64,000 nt of DNA from contig NZ_SCOU01000003.1 of NCBI RefSeq assembly GCF_005502435.1, forward strand, positions 310,001 to 374,000, read 5' to 3'. The DNA is from Methylobacillus flagellatus (GTDB taxonomy: Bacteria; Pseudomonadota; Gammaproteobacteria; Burkholderiales; Methylophilaceae). The translations under genes were made by a program, and so were the position numbers. Position 1 is the stretch's first letter; each line of letters opens with the position of its first letter. This document shows positions 35,852-45,079 of this stretch, piece after piece. The notes under the pieces were generated by a model. It saw only the letters and a list, made by a program, of their open reading frames with translations. It was not told where the DNA came from and ran no database searches.

Positions 35852-36607
35852 TTGGGGACAGTCAACATCAAAGAACTGCTTGATTATACCGGACAACTTC
35901 TGCAGCCAACGCAGTTCCAGGATTATTGTCCCAACGGTTTGCAAGTGGCAGGTAAGCCGATGGTGAGCAAGGTCGTGACTGGCGTAACTGCCAGCATGGC
36001 CCTGCTGGAGGCGTCGCAAGCGGCTGGAGCTGATGCCATTCTTGTGCATCATGGCTATTTCTGGCGTGGCGAGGATGCGTGCATACGCGGCATCAAAAAG
36101 GCGCGTCTAAAATTCCTGCTCGCACATGACATCAACTTGCTGGCCTACCACTTGCCACTGGATGCGCATGCCGAATTCGGCAACAACATGCAGCTAGGTC
36201 GACATTTGCGCTTGCAGGGAATCTCATTGGGCTCTGGTCAGTCTATGCTGGCAACGGGCGACTTGCCTTTGCCGCAGACCTTGGCGGATTTCTGCCTGGA
36301 GATAGAACGACGCTTGGGAAGATCGCCGCAAGTGATCGGCGATGCGGGCCGCGAGATTCGCCGTGTAGCCTGGTGTACGGGGGCAGCGCAGAGCTTTTTT
36401 GAACAAGCCATCGCACTGGGTGTGGATGCTTATATCAGCGGCGAGATCTCCGAGCCTACCGTGCATCTGGCACGTGAATCCGGTGTGGCTTATATTGCGG
36501 CCGGGCATCACGCCACCGAGCGTTATGGCGTGCAGGCGCTGGGCGCTGAACTGGCTAGTCGATTCGGACTTGAGCATCAGTTCATTGATATTGATAATCC
36601 GGTATGA
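35852..36607 (+). CDS. Nif3-like dinuclear metal centre protein (YbgI family)
   Basis: The 251-residue protein starts at TTG 35852 with GAGGG six bases upstream; a stop in frame just before makes this the only start. Metal-binding motifs are LVHHGYFWRGED, YHLPLDAHAEFGNN and AAGHHATERYGVQAL. The family forms hexamers with a two-metal site; the activity is not settled (GTP cyclohydrolase I-like or hydrolase roles are proposed). It sits before petABC, as in many betaproteobacteria. Confidence 0.9.
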   Translation: MGTVNIKELLDYTGQLLQPTQFQDYCPNGLQVAGKPMVSKVVTGVTASMALLEASQAAGADAILVHHGYFWRGEDACIRGIKKARLKFLLAHDINLLAYHLPLDAHAEFGNNMQLGRHLRLQGISLGSGQSMLATGDLPLPQTLADFCLEIERRLGRSPQVIGDAGREIRRVAWCTGAAQSFFEQAIALGVDAYISGEISEPTVHLARESGVAYIAAGHHATERYGVQALGAELASRFGLEHQFIDIDNPV

Positions 36608-36614
36608 ATCGATG

Positions 36615-36643
36615 TTTAAGTTTTTGAGCTGGCGTTGTAAAAT
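36615..36643 (+). promoter_or_regulatory. Candidate promoter for petABC
   Basis: A TAAAAT -10 box (36638-36643) lies 17 bases after a weak TTTAAG (36615-36620), between the Nif3-like gene and petA. The rest of the 189-base spacer shows no other feature. Only the -10 is convincing. Confidence 0.3.
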
Positions 36644-36796
36644 AGAGGGTTAATTAAAAGCGCGTAACTAACAGCGCTTCAATCAGTGACGGGCAATCCG
36701 CGCCAGGCTGCACTTAACAAGGTGCGCTCGCCGCGCGATGCGAGAAGCGCCCGTAGCGCGTGACGAATTCGTAAAATGCTTGAGTGAGAGAACGCA

Positions 36797-37390
36797 ATGG
36801 CTAATCAGGTGGATACAAACAGGCGACGTTTTTTGATTGCAGCCACAGGGGCTGCAGGTGGCGTGGCGGCGACAGCGGTGGCCTTGCCATTCATTGGCAG
36901 CATGCTGCCAAGTGAGCGCGCCAAAGCGGCGGGTGCGCCTATCGAGGTGGATGTCAGCAAGATCGAGCCCGGTGCCATGATCACCGAAGAGTGGCGTGGC
37001 AAGCCGGTGTGGATCGTCAACCGCACTCAAGAGATGCTGGATGCGCTGGCCAAGAACAACGACAATCTGTCCGACCCCATGCTGCAAGTGACCAGTCAGC
37101 AGCCGGATTACTGTAATAACCCGGACCGCTCGATCAAAGCCAATATGCTGGTGCTAGTGGGCATCTGTACCCATCTGGGTTGTTCGCCTTCGCCCAAGTT
37201 GCAGCCCGGTAATGACATGGGTGCGGATTGGACTGGCGGCTTCTTCTGCCCATGCCATGGCTCCAAGTTCGATCTTGCCGGGCGCGTGTTCAAGGGGTCG
37301 CCTGCGCCTGTGAATCTGGTGGTGCCACCACACAAATACGTAACGGATGGCCTGTTGGTCGTCGGTGTTGATGCGCAAGGAGAAGCATAG
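36797..37390 (+). CDS. petA: Ubiquinol-cytochrome c reductase Rieske iron-sulfur subunit
   Basis: The 197-residue protein has an N-terminal Tat signal-anchor (NRRRFLIAATGAAGGVAATA), and the 2Fe-2S ligands are in ICTHLGCSP and CPCHGSKFD (two Cys and two His). It takes electrons from ubiquinol in the bc1 complex and passes them to cytochrome c1. Export through the Tat system encoded upstream is expected. The three pet genes follow each other with gaps of two bases or overlaps. Confidence 0.96.
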   Translation: MANQVDTNRRRFLIAATGAAGGVAATAVALPFIGSMLPSERAKAAGAPIEVDVSKIEPGAMITEEWRGKPVWIVNRTQEMLDALAKNNDNLSDPMLQVTSQQPDYCNNPDRSIKANMLVLVGICTHLGCSPSPKLQPGNDMGADWTGGFFCPCHGSKFDLAGRVFKGSPAPVNLVVPPHKYVTDGLLVVGVDAQGEA

Positions 37391-37392
37391 CC

Positions 37393-38676
37393 ATGGGTAA
37401 GTACATGACCTCCGTACTGGGCTGGGTCGATCAGCGTTTCCCGTTGACTTCTAACCTGAAGGCGCACCTGACCGAGTATTACGCGCCCAAGAATTTCAAC
37501 TTCTGGTATTTCTTCGGCTCACTGGCGCTGCTGGTGCTGGTGCTGCAGATCCTGACCGGCATCTTTCTGACCATGAACTACAAGCCGGATGCTGATCTGG
37601 CATTTGCTTCGGTGGAATACATCATGCGTGATGTGTCCTGGGGTTGGCTGATCCGCTACATGCACTCCACGGGCGCATCCATGTTCTTCGTGGTGGTCTA
37701 CCTGCACATGTTCCGTGGCCTGATCTATGGTTCCTACCGCAATCCGCGCGAGCTGATCTGGTTGTTCGGGGTGGGTATCTTCCTGGTGCTGATGGGTGAG
37801 GCCTTCTTTGGCTATCTGCTGCCTTGGGGGCAGATGTCCTACTGGGGTGCTCAGGTGATCATCAATCTGTTTGCTTCCATCCCGCTCATCGGTCCGGATG
37901 TGGCGCTTTGGCTGCGCGGTGATTACACCGTGTCGGACGCGACGCTGAACCGGTTCTTCGCTTTCCACGTGATCGCATTGCCTTTGGTGTTGCTGGGCCT
38001 GGTGGTTGCGCACATCATCGCCTTGCATGAAGTCGGTTCCAACAATCCTGATGGTGTGGAGATCAAGAAGCACAAGGACCCGGTCACGCATATTCCTTTG
38101 GATGGCATCCCGTTCCACCCGTATTACACAGTGAAGGATATCGTCGGTGTGACGGTGTTTCTGATGGTGTTTTCTGCGGTGCTGTTCTTTGCCCCGGAGA
38201 TGGGCGGCTACTTCCTGGAGGCCAATAATTTCATCCCGGCCGATCCGCTGAAGACGCCCGCCCATATTGCGCCAGTCTGGTATTTCACGCCGTATTACTC
38301 GATTCTGCGTGCGGTGCCGCCCATCATGAATTCGCAGTTCCCTGGCGTTGCCGCCATGGGCTTGTCGGTGGTGATCTTTGCGCTGCTGCCCTGGCTGGAC
38401 CGTAGTCCGGTGAAATCCATACGCTATCGTGGCAACCTTTACAAATCCTGGCTGGCCGCTTTTGTGGTGAGTTTCATCGTCCTCGGTTATCTGGGCACCA
38501 AGCCCTCCAATGTGTGGGGCACCTTTGGCGCGGATGTGGCCATTGTGGGTGGTGCGGATGTGGCAACGGTGGTGGCGCGTATCTTCACCCTTGTCTACTT
38601 CCTGTTCTTTGTTCTGATGCCTTGGTATAGCAGCCGCGACAAGACCAAGGCTGTGCCGGAAAGGGTGACCGCATGA
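37393..38676 (+). CDS. petB: Ubiquinol-cytochrome c reductase cytochrome b subunit
   Basis: The 427-residue protein has eight or more spans. Heme ligand His pairs lie in RYMHSTGASMFFVVVYLHMF and FHVIALPLVLLGLVVAHI. The Qo-site loop reads APVWYFTPYYSILRA, so PVWY stands in place of PEWY; this variant is known in some proteobacteria. It forms the quinone sites and hemes bL and bH of the bc1 complex. The stop overlaps petC by four bases. Confidence 0.96.
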   Translation: MGKYMTSVLGWVDQRFPLTSNLKAHLTEYYAPKNFNFWYFFGSLALLVLVLQILTGIFLTMNYKPDADLAFASVEYIMRDVSWGWLIRYMHSTGASMFFVVVYLHMFRGLIYGSYRNPRELIWLFGVGIFLVLMGEAFFGYLLPWGQMSYWGAQVIINLFASIPLIGPDVALWLRGDYTVSDATLNRFFAFHVIALPLVLLGLVVAHIIALHEVGSNNPDGVEIKKHKDPVTHIPLDGIPFHPYYTVKDIVGVTVFLMVFSAVLFFAPEMGGYFLEANNFIPADPLKTPAHIAPVWYFTPYYSILRAVPPIMNSQFPGVAAMGLSVVIFALLPWLDRSPVKSIRYRGNLYKSWLAAFVVSFIVLGYLGTKPSNVWGTFGADVAIVGGADVATVVARIFTLVYFLFFVLMPWYSSRDKTKAVPERVTA

Positions 38677-39431
38677 AGTTCGCAGAAATGAAACAGTTGG
38701 GCATGTTGTGCGGTTTGCTACTGGCCTTGTGGCAGCCTCTGGCTGGGGTGGCGAGTGAGGCTGAGGTGCATCTGGATAGAGCGCCTATCGATGCCAGTAA
38801 TCAGGCATCCTTGCAGCGCGGTGCGCGTGTGTTCGTCAACTACTGCCTGAACTGCCATAGTGCTGCCTATATGCGCTACAACCGACTGGTCGATATCGGG
38901 CTGACCGAAGCACAGATCAAGGATAACCTGGTGCTGACTGGTGCCAAGGTCGGCGATACCATGAAAGTGGTGATGCCTGCCAAGGATGCCAAAGCCTGGT
39001 TCGGCGCGCAGCCGCCGGACCTGACCGTGGAAGCGCGTGCACGCGGTGCAGATTGGTTGTATACCTATCTGCGCGGTTTCTACCGTGATAGCGCCCGCCC
39101 TACCGGTTGGAACAACACCGTCTACGACAAGGTGGCCATGCCGCATGTGTTGTGGGAATTGCAGGGTCAGCAGGTGCTGAAGACCGAATTGAAACGTGAT
39201 GCGCATGGTCATGAAACCGAAGTCAAGCAACTGGTGCTGGATAAGCCGGGCAAGATATCGCCTGCAGAATATGATGCCACCATCGCTGATCTGGTGAATT
39301 ACATGGTGTTCATGTCCGAGCCGAGCAAGGGCAAGCGCCTGCAGTTGGGCGTGATCGTGCTGCTGTTCCTGGGCCTCATGTTCATTGTCAGCTACTACCT
39401 TAAGAAAGAATTCTGGAAAGACGTGCATTAA
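38673..39431 (+). CDS. petC: Ubiquinol-cytochrome c reductase cytochrome c1 subunit
   Basis: The 252-residue protein has a signal peptide (MLCGLLLALWQPLAGVAS), a covalent heme site CLNCHS near residue 60, a Met ligand in KVAMPHVLW, and a C-terminal anchor VIVLLFLGLMFIVSYYL. It accepts electrons from the Rieske centre and passes them to soluble cytochrome c. Its last bases abut a 15-base tandem repeat. Confidence 0.96.
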   Translation: MKFAEMKQLGMLCGLLLALWQPLAGVASEAEVHLDRAPIDASNQASLQRGARVFVNYCLNCHSAAYMRYNRLVDIGLTEAQIKDNLVLTGAKVGDTMKVVMPAKDAKAWFGAQPPDLTVEARARGADWLYTYLRGFYRDSARPTGWNNTVYDKVAMPHVLWELQGQQVLKTELKRDAHGHETEVKQLVLDKPGKISPAEYDATIADLVNYMVFMSEPSKGKRLQLGVIVLLFLGLMFIVSYYLKKEFWKDVH

Positions 39432-39433
39432 CC

Positions 39434-39508
39434 CTATGCACTCAGGGTCTATGCACTCAGGGTCTAGGCACTCAGGGTCTATGCACTCAGGGTCTATGCA
39501 CCCAGGCC
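39434..39508. repeat. Five-copy 15-bp tandem repeat between petC and sspA
   Basis: The unit CTATGCACTCAGGGT occurs at 39434, 39449, 39464 (one change, G for T), 39479 and, degenerate, 39494. Because the unit is divisible by three it keeps frames open on both strands. It occupies half of the petC-sspA gap. No hairpin-with-T-run terminator is seen here. Confidence 0.95.
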
Positions 39509-39581
39509 TCGAGCTATCGGGGCGTCCGACCACCAAGGCGTTTGAGCGTCGAGATTTAAAAGAAAGCAGGATTACACCATT

Positions 39582-40181
39582 ATGATGACCTTATATTCAG
39601 GTACTACAGACCCATACAGTCACCGCTGCCGTTTTGTGTTGTTCGAGAAGGGCATGGACTTTCAGGTGATCGATGTGGATCTGGCCAACAAGCCTGAGGA
39701 TCTGGCAGTCATCAATCCGCACAATACCGTGCCTGTGCTGGTCGAGCGTGACCTAGTGCTGGAGCAGGCCAACATCATCAACGAATATATCGATGAGCGT
39801 TTTCCGCATCCGCAGTTGATGCCGGCTGACCCGGTCATGCGTGCCCGTGCCCGCCTGTTCCTGCACAATTTTGAAGACCAGTTGTTCAGTCACATCAAGT
39901 CCATCGAGTCCGGAGATGCCAAGCTGGCTGACGAAGGCCGCGCTGCGATTCGTGACAACCTGACCCAGATCGTGCCCTTGTTCAGCCGCCAGCAATACAT
40001 CCTGGGGGACGAGTTCTCCATGCTGGATGTGGCCATCACGCCGCTGCTGTGGCGTCTTGGTCACTATGGTATCGAACTGCCCAAGCAGGCAGCGCCACTG
40101 TTGAAGTATGCCGAACGTATCTTCTCGCGCCCTGCATACATCGAAGCGATGACCCCGTCTGAAAAGGCCATGCGTCGTTGA
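39582..40181 (+). CDS. sspA: Stringent starvation protein A (GST-fold)
   Basis: The 199-residue protein has a thioredoxin-like N-terminal domain (TLYSGTTDPYSHRCRFVLFE) and a helical GST C-terminal domain (FSMLDVAITPLLWRLGHYGI). SspA binds RNA polymerase and modulates transcription under stress. A second ATG follows at once (39585). It is followed by sspB in the order common to beta- and gammaproteobacteria. Confidence 0.94.
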   Translation: MMTLYSGTTDPYSHRCRFVLFEKGMDFQVIDVDLANKPEDLAVINPHNTVPVLVERDLVLEQANIINEYIDERFPHPQLMPADPVMRARARLFLHNFEDQLFSHIKSIESGDAKLADEGRAAIRDNLTQIVPLFSRQQYILGDEFSMLDVAITPLLWRLGHYGIELPKQAAPLLKYAERIFSRPAYIEAMTPSEKAMRR

Positions 40182-40197
40182 TGCAGGCGGTTCGGAA

Positions 40198-40605
40198 TTG
40201 AGTGCCGCCGGATTGAGCGAGCCGACCTCCACCAAGCCTTATCTGATTCGCGCCCTGTTCGAGTGGTGCGTGGATAATGGCTACACCCCGCATCTGCTGG
40301 TGACCGTGAATGGTCAGACGCGGGTGCCGATGGCGTATGTGAAGGATGGCGAGATCGTGCTCAACCTGGGGCCGGCGGCTACCAAGGATCTGCAGATGAG
40401 CAACGATGCCATCAGCTTTTCTGCCCGTTTCTCGGGCGTGTCCACCTCGCTGTATGTGCCTATTTCGGCTGTGCGCGGTATCTATGCCCGTGAAAATGGC
40501 CATGGCATGTTCTTTGAGCCAGAGCCTGAAGTGGCAGAAGATTCAACGCCTGAGGCAGTGCTGCCGGAATCTCCTAAAAAGCCAACATTGACCATCGTCA
40601 AATAA
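40198..40605 (+). CDS. sspB: ClpXP protease specificity-enhancing factor SspB
   Basis: The 135-residue protein starts at TTG 40198. The family core is KPYLIRALFEWCVDNGYTPH, then LNLGPAATKDLQMSNDAI and the substrate-groove ISFSARFSG with VYVPISAVRGIYARENG. It delivers ssrA-tagged peptides to ClpXP. The tail (TIVK at the end) is the short ClpX-docking peptide type. Its 3' end contains a -10 box for the tRNA cluster. Confidence 0.92.
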   Translation: MSAAGLSEPTSTKPYLIRALFEWCVDNGYTPHLLVTVNGQTRVPMAYVKDGEIVLNLGPAATKDLQMSNDAISFSARFSGVSTSLYVPISAVRGIYARENGHGMFFEPEPEVAEDSTPEAVLPESPKKPTLTIVK

Positions 40606-40613
40606 TCTATAAT
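40585..40613 (+). promoter_or_regulatory. Probable promoter of tRNA-Thr(TGT)
   Basis: TATAAT (40608-40613) is followed by GGGCGCCGCTCG, a GC-rich discriminator typical of stringently controlled tRNA promoters, 31 bases before the tRNA. The -35 is weak: TTGACC (40588-40593) is only 14 bases away. Confidence 0.45.
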
Positions 40614-40643
40614 GGGCGCCGCTCGAGACGCCCGTTGTCGTAA

Positions 40644-40719
40644 GCCGGATTAGCTCAGTTGGTAGAGCAGCTGATTTGTAATCAGAAGGTCGTTGGTTCG
40701 ATTCCGACATCCGGCACCA
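40644..40719 (+). tRNA. tRNA-Thr(TGT)
   Basis: The 76-base cloverleaf has acceptor GCCGGAT/ATCCGGC, anticodon TGT in the stem CTGAT-TTGTAA-ATCAG, the T loop GGTTCGATTCC and an encoded CCA end. Confidence 0.97.
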
Positions 40720-40784
40720 TTTCTGGTGTGCTAGATACTGTTTTGCCGGTTAGTGCTTTTGTGCAGATTGATGCGTGATAGCGT

Positions 40785-40813
40785 TTGACAGGCAAAACTA
40801 AAATCAGCATAAT
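40785..40813 (+). promoter_or_regulatory. Promoter of tRNA-Tyr
   Basis: A perfect TTGACA (40785-40790) and CATAAT (40808-40813) with a 17-base spacer and a GC-rich discriminator CTCGGGCTCG, 15 bases before the tRNA. Confidence 0.75.
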
Positions 40814-40827
40814 CTCGGGCTCGTTTG

Positions 40828-40912
40828 GGAGAGGTGGCCGAGTGGTTAAAGGCGACGGACTGTAAATCCGTTCTCTCAGAGTACGCTGGTTCGAATCCAG
40901 CCCTCTCCACCA
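40828..40912 (+). tRNA. tRNA-Tyr(GTA)
   Basis: The 85-base class II tRNA has acceptor GGAGAGG/CCTCTCC, anticodon GTA, a long variable arm and an encoded CCA. Confidence 0.97.
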
Positions 40913-40953
40913 AATATTCGTTGTGAGCCAGTAGGCGTTGGAAATGCGGGCAT

Positions 40954-41029
40954 GCGGGTGTAGCTCAGTTGGTAGAGCACTTGCCTTCCAAGCAAGATGT
41001 CGCGAGTTCGAACCTCGTCGCCCGCTCCA
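40954..41029 (+). tRNA. tRNA-Gly(TCC)
   Basis: The 76-base tRNA has acceptor GCGGGTG/CGCCCGC, anticodon TCC in CTTGC-CTTCCAA-GCAAG and an encoded CCA. Confidence 0.97.
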
Positions 41030-41048
41030 GTGGTTTTGAAGATTAAAC

Positions 41049-41123
<75 letters not shown>

Positions 41124-41208
41124 TTTACTTGGTGTTGATGCGCACAGTGTAGATGCGTAAGTTGCACTACTTCATTAACTTGATAGCAGTCGGTTAAAGG
41201 ATACGGTT

Positions 41209-42399
41209 ATGGCAAAAGGCAAATTTGAGCGGACGAAGCCGCACGTGAACGTAGGGACGATTGGTCACGTAGACCATGGCAAGACGACCTTGACGGCGGC
41301 GATCACGACGATCCTGTCGAAGAAGTTTGGTGGTGAAGCGAAGGCTTACGATCAGATTGACGCGGCACCGGAAGAGAAGGCCCGTGGTATCACGATCAAC
41401 ACCGCTCACGTTGAGTATGAGACGGCAAGCCGTCACTACGCGCACGTTGACTGTCCAGGCCACGCTGACTATGTGAAGAACATGATCACGGGTGCTGCGC
41501 AGATGGACGGCGCGATCCTGGTATGTTCCGCTGCTGACGGCCCGATGCCACAGACCCGCGAGCACATCCTGCTGGCGCGTCAGGTGGGTGTTCCTTACAT
41601 CGTCGTGTTCCTGAACAAGGCTGACATGGTGGATGACGCCGAGTTGCTGGAACTGGTTGAGATGGAAGTGCGTGAGTTGCTGTCGAAGTATGACTTCCCA
41701 GGCGACGACACCCCGATCGTGCACGGTTCTGCGAAGCTGGCGCTGGAAGGCGACCAATCCGAAATCGGCGAACCCGCGATTTTCAAGCTGGCAGAAGCGC
41801 TGGACTCCTACATCCCTACGCCAGAGCGCGCCATTGACGGCACGTTCCTGATGCCTGTGGAAGACGTATTCTCCATTTCCGGTCGCGGTACTGTGGTGAC
41901 TGGTCGTATCGAGCGCGGCATCGTCAAGGTCGGTGATGAAATCGAGATCGTCGGTATCAAGCCTACGCTGAAGACCACCTGTACCGGTGTTGAAATGTTC
42001 CGCAAGCTGCTGGACCAAGGTCAAGCGGGTGATAACGTTGGCGTACTGCTGCGCGGTACCAAGCGTGAAGAAGTCGAGCGTGGTCAAGTATTGGCCAAGA
42101 CCGGCTCCATCAAGCCACACACCAAGTTCGCTGCCGAGATCTATGTGCTGGGCAAGGACGAAGGTGGTCGTCACACGCCATTCTTCAACGGCTACCGTCC
42201 ACAGTTCTACTTCCGTACCACCGATGTGACCGGTGCGGTTGAGCTGCCAGCGGGCACTGAAATGGTGATGCCTGGTGACAACGTGTCGATTACGGTAGCG
42301 CTGATTGCGCCGATCGCGATGGAAGATGGTCTGCGTTTCGCGATCCGCGAAGGTGGCCGTACCGTTGGTGCTGGTGTCGTCGCTAAAATTATTGAATAA
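41209..42399 (+). CDS. tuf: Elongation factor Tu (first copy)
   Basis: The 396-residue EF-Tu has G-domain motifs [16 protein letters not shown] and NKADM, then two beta-barrel domains. It carries aminoacyl-tRNA to the ribosome. Four tRNA genes precede it and tRNA-Trp follows, so it is part of a tRNA-tuf unit. The nucleotide sequence is the same as the second copy at 57702 except for one base that I could find (42369 T versus 58862 C). A GGATA ribosome site lies before the ATG. Confidence 0.98.
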   Translation: MAKGKFERTKPHVNVGTIGHVDHGKTTLTAAITTILSKKFGGEAKAYDQIDAAPEEKARGITINTAHVEYETASRHYAHVDCPGHADYVKNMITGAAQMDGAILVCSAADGPMPQTREHILLARQVGVPYIVVFLNKADMVDDAELLELVEMEVRELLSKYDFPGDDTPIVHGSAKLALEGDQSEIGEPAIFKLAEALDSYIPTPERAIDGTFLMPVEDVFSISGRGTVVTGRIERGIVKVGDEIEIVGIKPTLKTTCTGVEMFRKLLDQGQAGDNVGVLLRGTKREEVERGQVLAKTGSIKPHTKFAAEIYVLGKDEGGRHTPFFNGYRPQFYFRTTDVTGAVELPAGTEMVMPGDNVSITVALIAPIAMEDGLRFAIREGGRTVGAGVVAKIIE

Positions 42400-42459
42400 G
42401 TAGTCACTTAATGCGATGGGCTGCACGGTGTGTGGCCCTTCTGCATTTGCAACGATTAC

Positions 42460-42535
42460 AGGCCAGTAGCTCAATTGGCAGAGTATCGGTCTCCAAAACC
42501 GAGGGTTGGGGGTTCGAGACCCTCCTGGCCTGCCA
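42460..42535 (+). tRNA. tRNA-Trp(CCA)
   Basis: The 76-base tRNA has acceptor AGGCCAG/CTGGCCT, anticodon CCA in CGGTCTCCAAAACCG and an encoded CCA end. It lies between tuf and secE, as in E. coli relatives. Confidence 0.97.
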
Positions 42536-42551
42536 CTTTTAAGTAAAAACT

Positions 42552-42896
42552 ATGACCGAAAAAATCAAGCTGGTGCTTGCTCTGCTGCTATTGGCGGCAG
42601 GCTTGGCCGGCTTTTATGTGCTGGCAGAACAGGCTCTGGTGCTGCGCATTCTTGCTGTGATGGCGGGTATTGCGGCTGCGCTGGCGGTGTTATGGACGAC
42701 GGTGTTGGGTCAGCAGGCGTTCGCTTTTTCGCGTGAATCTGTGGCCGAAACGCGCAAGGTCGTTTGGCCTAGCCGCAAAGAGACCACACAGACCACGTTG
42801 ATCGTGTTCGTTCTGGTTCTGGTGATGGCGATTTTCTTGTGGATAGTCGATGTCGGTTTCCTCTGGGCCGTGCAGAAGTTGATGGGAAGAGGTTAA
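42552..42896 (+). CDS. secE: Preprotein translocase subunit SecE
   Basis: The 114-residue protein has three hydrophobic spans. The conserved cytoplasmic SVAETRKVVWPSRKETTQT precedes the third span LIVFVLVLVMAIFLWIVDVG. Together with SecY and SecG it forms the Sec channel. It is four bases upstream of nusG. Confidence 0.96.
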   Translation: MTEKIKLVLALLLLAAGLAGFYVLAEQALVLRILAVMAGIAAALAVLWTTVLGQQAFAFSRESVAETRKVVWPSRKETTQTTLIVFVLVLVMAIFLWIVDVGFLWAVQKLMGRG

Positions 42897-42899
42897 TTC

Positions 42900-43436
42900 A
42901 TGGCAATGCGATGGTACGCCGTACAGGCATTTTCCGGTTATGAGAAGTCCGTTCTGCGCGGTTTGGAAGAGCGTATCGCTCGCCACAACATGCAGGACAT
43001 GTTCGGTCAGATCCTCGTTCCCGTTGAAGAGGTCGTGGAGATGAAGGGCGGCCAGAAGTCCATCACTGAACGCAAGCTGTATCCGGGCTATGTGCTGGTG
43101 CAGATGGAGATGAACGACGAGAGCTGGCATCTGGTCAAGAGCACGCCACGCGTCACCTCGTTCATTGGCGGTAGTGCGCAGAAGCCTACGCCGATCAAAG
43201 ATAAAGAAGTCGATATCATTCTGCAGCGCATGGATGACAGCAAGAACAACCCGGCACAAAAGCTCACCTTCGAAAAGGGCGAGTCCGTGCGTGTCATCGA
43301 CGGCCCGTTCAAGGACTTCTCCGGCAATGTGGAAGACGTCAATTACGAAAAGAGCAAGCTGCGCGTCAATGTGACCATTTTTGGTCGTGCTACCCCGGTG
43401 GAGCTGGATTTCACCCAAGTCGAGCGCGAAGTTTAA
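42900..43436 (+). CDS. nusG: Transcription termination/antitermination factor NusG
   Basis: The 178-residue protein has the NGN domain ([20 protein letters not shown]) and a KOW motif ([19 protein letters not shown]). It binds RNA polymerase and Rho or S10. A second Met lies two codons in. An 18-base unit carrying the stop codon is duplicated directly after the end. Confidence 0.96.
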   Translation: MAMRWYAVQAFSGYEKSVLRGLEERIARHNMQDMFGQILVPVEEVVEMKGGQKSITERKLYPGYVLVQMEMNDESWHLVKSTPRVTSFIGGSAQKPTPIKDKEVDIILQRMDDSKNNPAQKLTFEKGESVRVIDGPFKDFSGNVEDVNYEKSKLRVNVTIFGRATPVELDFTQVEREV

Positions 43437-43457
43437 GTGGAGCGCGAAGTTTAAGCG
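43422..43457. repeat. 18-bp tandem duplication at the nusG stop
   Basis: GAGCGCGAAGTTTAAGTG (43422-43439) is followed at once by a copy with one change (43440-43457). Each copy holds a TAA in the nusG frame. Confidence 0.9.
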
Positions 43458-43628
43458 GCAAGGGTTTTGATCAGGCATTTTGACCAAAGCATCGCGGATG
43501 CGTGTTTGGGTCACGAAGCAAGCAAGTAATAAAAGCAGTTGTATCATTGGTAGTACCAAGTAGCGCTCAGGCGCTGAATTCAACCATATGGGGAGCTCAT
43601 CCGAGCGTTTGCACCCAAGGAGTCAAGC

Positions 43629-44060
43629 ATGGCAAAGAAAGTCATCGGCTACATCAAACTGCAGATCCCTGCAGGTAAAGCCAACCCAAGCCCACCTGTT
43701 GGTCCAGCACTGGGTCAGCGCGGTCTGAACATCATGGAGTTCTGTAAGGCGTTCAACGCCGCGACCCAAGGCGTGGAGCCAGGTCTGCCGATCCCAGTCG
43801 TGATCACCGCTTTCGCTGACAAGAGCTTCACCTTCATCATGAAGACGCCACCGGCGACCATCCTGATCAAGAAGGCTGCCAAGATCGACAAGGGTTCCCC
43901 ACGTCCTCATACCGACAAGGTAGGCAAGATCAGCCGCGCACAAGCGGAAGAGATCGCCAAGACCAAGATGCCGGACCTGACCGCTTCCGATATGGATGCT
44001 GCGGTTCGTACGATCGCTGGCAGTGCACGCAGCATGGGTATTGAAGTGGAGGGTGTATAA
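43629..44060 (+). CDS. rplK: Ribosomal protein L11
   Basis: The 143-residue protein begins [20 protein letters not shown] and has the rRNA-binding C-terminal domain ([17 protein letters not shown]). It is a GTPase-centre protein. It stands 192 bases after nusG and one base before rplA. Confidence 0.97.
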   Translation: MAKKVIGYIKLQIPAGKANPSPPVGPALGQRGLNIMEFCKAFNAATQGVEPGLPIPVVITAFADKSFTFIMKTPPATILIKKAAKIDKGSPRPHTDKVGKISRAQAEEIAKTKMPDLTASDMDAAVRTIAGSARSMGIEVEGV

Positions 44061-44061
44061 C

Positions 44062-44751
44062 ATGGCAATTTCCAAACGAGCTGAAGCGCTGCGCGCCAAA
44101 GTAGACCGTACCAAGCTGTACCCTGTTGCTGAAGCGTTGGCGCTAATCAAAGAGACGGCTACTGCCAAATTCGACGAATCCGTCGATGCAGTGATCAACC
44201 TGGGTATCGATGCACGTAAATCCGACCAGTTGGTGCGTGGTGCTCTGGTGCTGCCTAACGGTACCGGCAAAACCAAGCGTGTAGCCGTGTTCGCACAGGG
44301 CGCACAGGCTGAAGCTGCCAAGGCGGCAGGTGCTGACATCGTCGGTTTTGACGACCTGGCTGAACAAGTCAAGGGTGGCATGCTGGATTTCGATATCGCG
44401 ATCGCGACGCCAGATGCCATGCGTATCGTTGGTCAACTGGGTCAGGTTCTGGGCCCACGTGGCCTGATGCCTAACCCCAAGGTTGGCACCGTGACCCCGA
44501 ATGTCGCCGAAGCTGTCAAGAACGCTAAGGCTGGTCAAGTGCAATACCGTACCGACAAGGGTGGCATCATCCATTGCACCATCGGTCGTGCCTCTTTCCC
44601 GGTTGAAGCACTGCAGGGCAATCTGGTGGCTCTGGTCGATGCGCTGAACAAGGCCAAGCCAGCTTCCAGCAAGGGTATCTACCTGAAGAAATTAAGCGTA
44701 TCCAGCACCATGGGTGTGGGCGTGCGCGTCGATCAGTCCAATCTGGCCTGA
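44062..44751 (+). CDS. rplA: Ribosomal protein L1
   Basis: The start ATG 44062 gives [20 protein letters not shown] (229 residues, the usual length), rather than the longer frame from 43996. [15 protein letters not shown] and [15 protein letters not shown] are L1 hallmarks. L1 binds 23S rRNA at the stalk and represses its own operon. Confidence 0.96.
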   Translation: MAISKRAEALRAKVDRTKLYPVAEALALIKETATAKFDESVDAVINLGIDARKSDQLVRGALVLPNGTGKTKRVAVFAQGAQAEAAKAAGADIVGFDDLAEQVKGGMLDFDIAIATPDAMRIVGQLGQVLGPRGLMPNPKVGTVTPNVAEAVKNAKAGQVQYRTDKGGIIHCTIGRASFPVEALQGNLVALVDALNKAKPASSKGIYLKKLSVSSTMGVGVRVDQSNLA

Positions 44752-45079
44752 TCGGATTTGAATAAGTCAGCCATTTCGGCTGGTAGCAAGAACTTTGGGC
44801 CCCCAGTTTCAGTGCATCGAAGCTGGTGGGGTTATCAAAGACCGTAGGGGTGCTGGCGGAACGGCAACGTTCTGGATGAGTGCTTAATGGAAGTGGTGAT
44901 GTGGTTGGGTGTCGGAACAGATCGTGTTCTTGACCTCTGGCTGCAACACCCTGAACCCTGCGCAGATGGTGTTCCCGAAACAGGTTAAATGCTGAATAAG
45001 TATTCCTGATGACAGGTCGCCGTGTAGGGTTTGTGCTGGCGGGAGCTGGTGCAAGCTTAATTAACGGAAGGAGAAGACC
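44752..45079 (+). promoter_or_regulatory. rplJ leader region, candidate L10-leader RNA
   Basis: This 328-base stretch before rplJ has no gene. It contains several GC-rich segments (a small CAGCC-ATTTC-GGCTG hairpin near 44770, then GGTGGGGTT and CCGTAGGGGTGC). The position is that of the L10 leader, where L10/L12 binds to control rplJL; I infer this from context and did not fold it fully. A promoter may also be inside. Confidence 0.4.

Noticed and set aside
39385-39585. Open frame with a repeated MHSGS peptide
   Set aside because: It is created by the 15-base tandem repeat, whose unit is a multiple of three, and overlaps the petC end; no ribosome site or known relation.
43996-44061. Upstream in-frame extension of rplA into rplK
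   Set aside because: L1 proteins begin at the [10 protein letters not shown] position; the extension is antisense to family lengths and overlaps rplK coding sequence.
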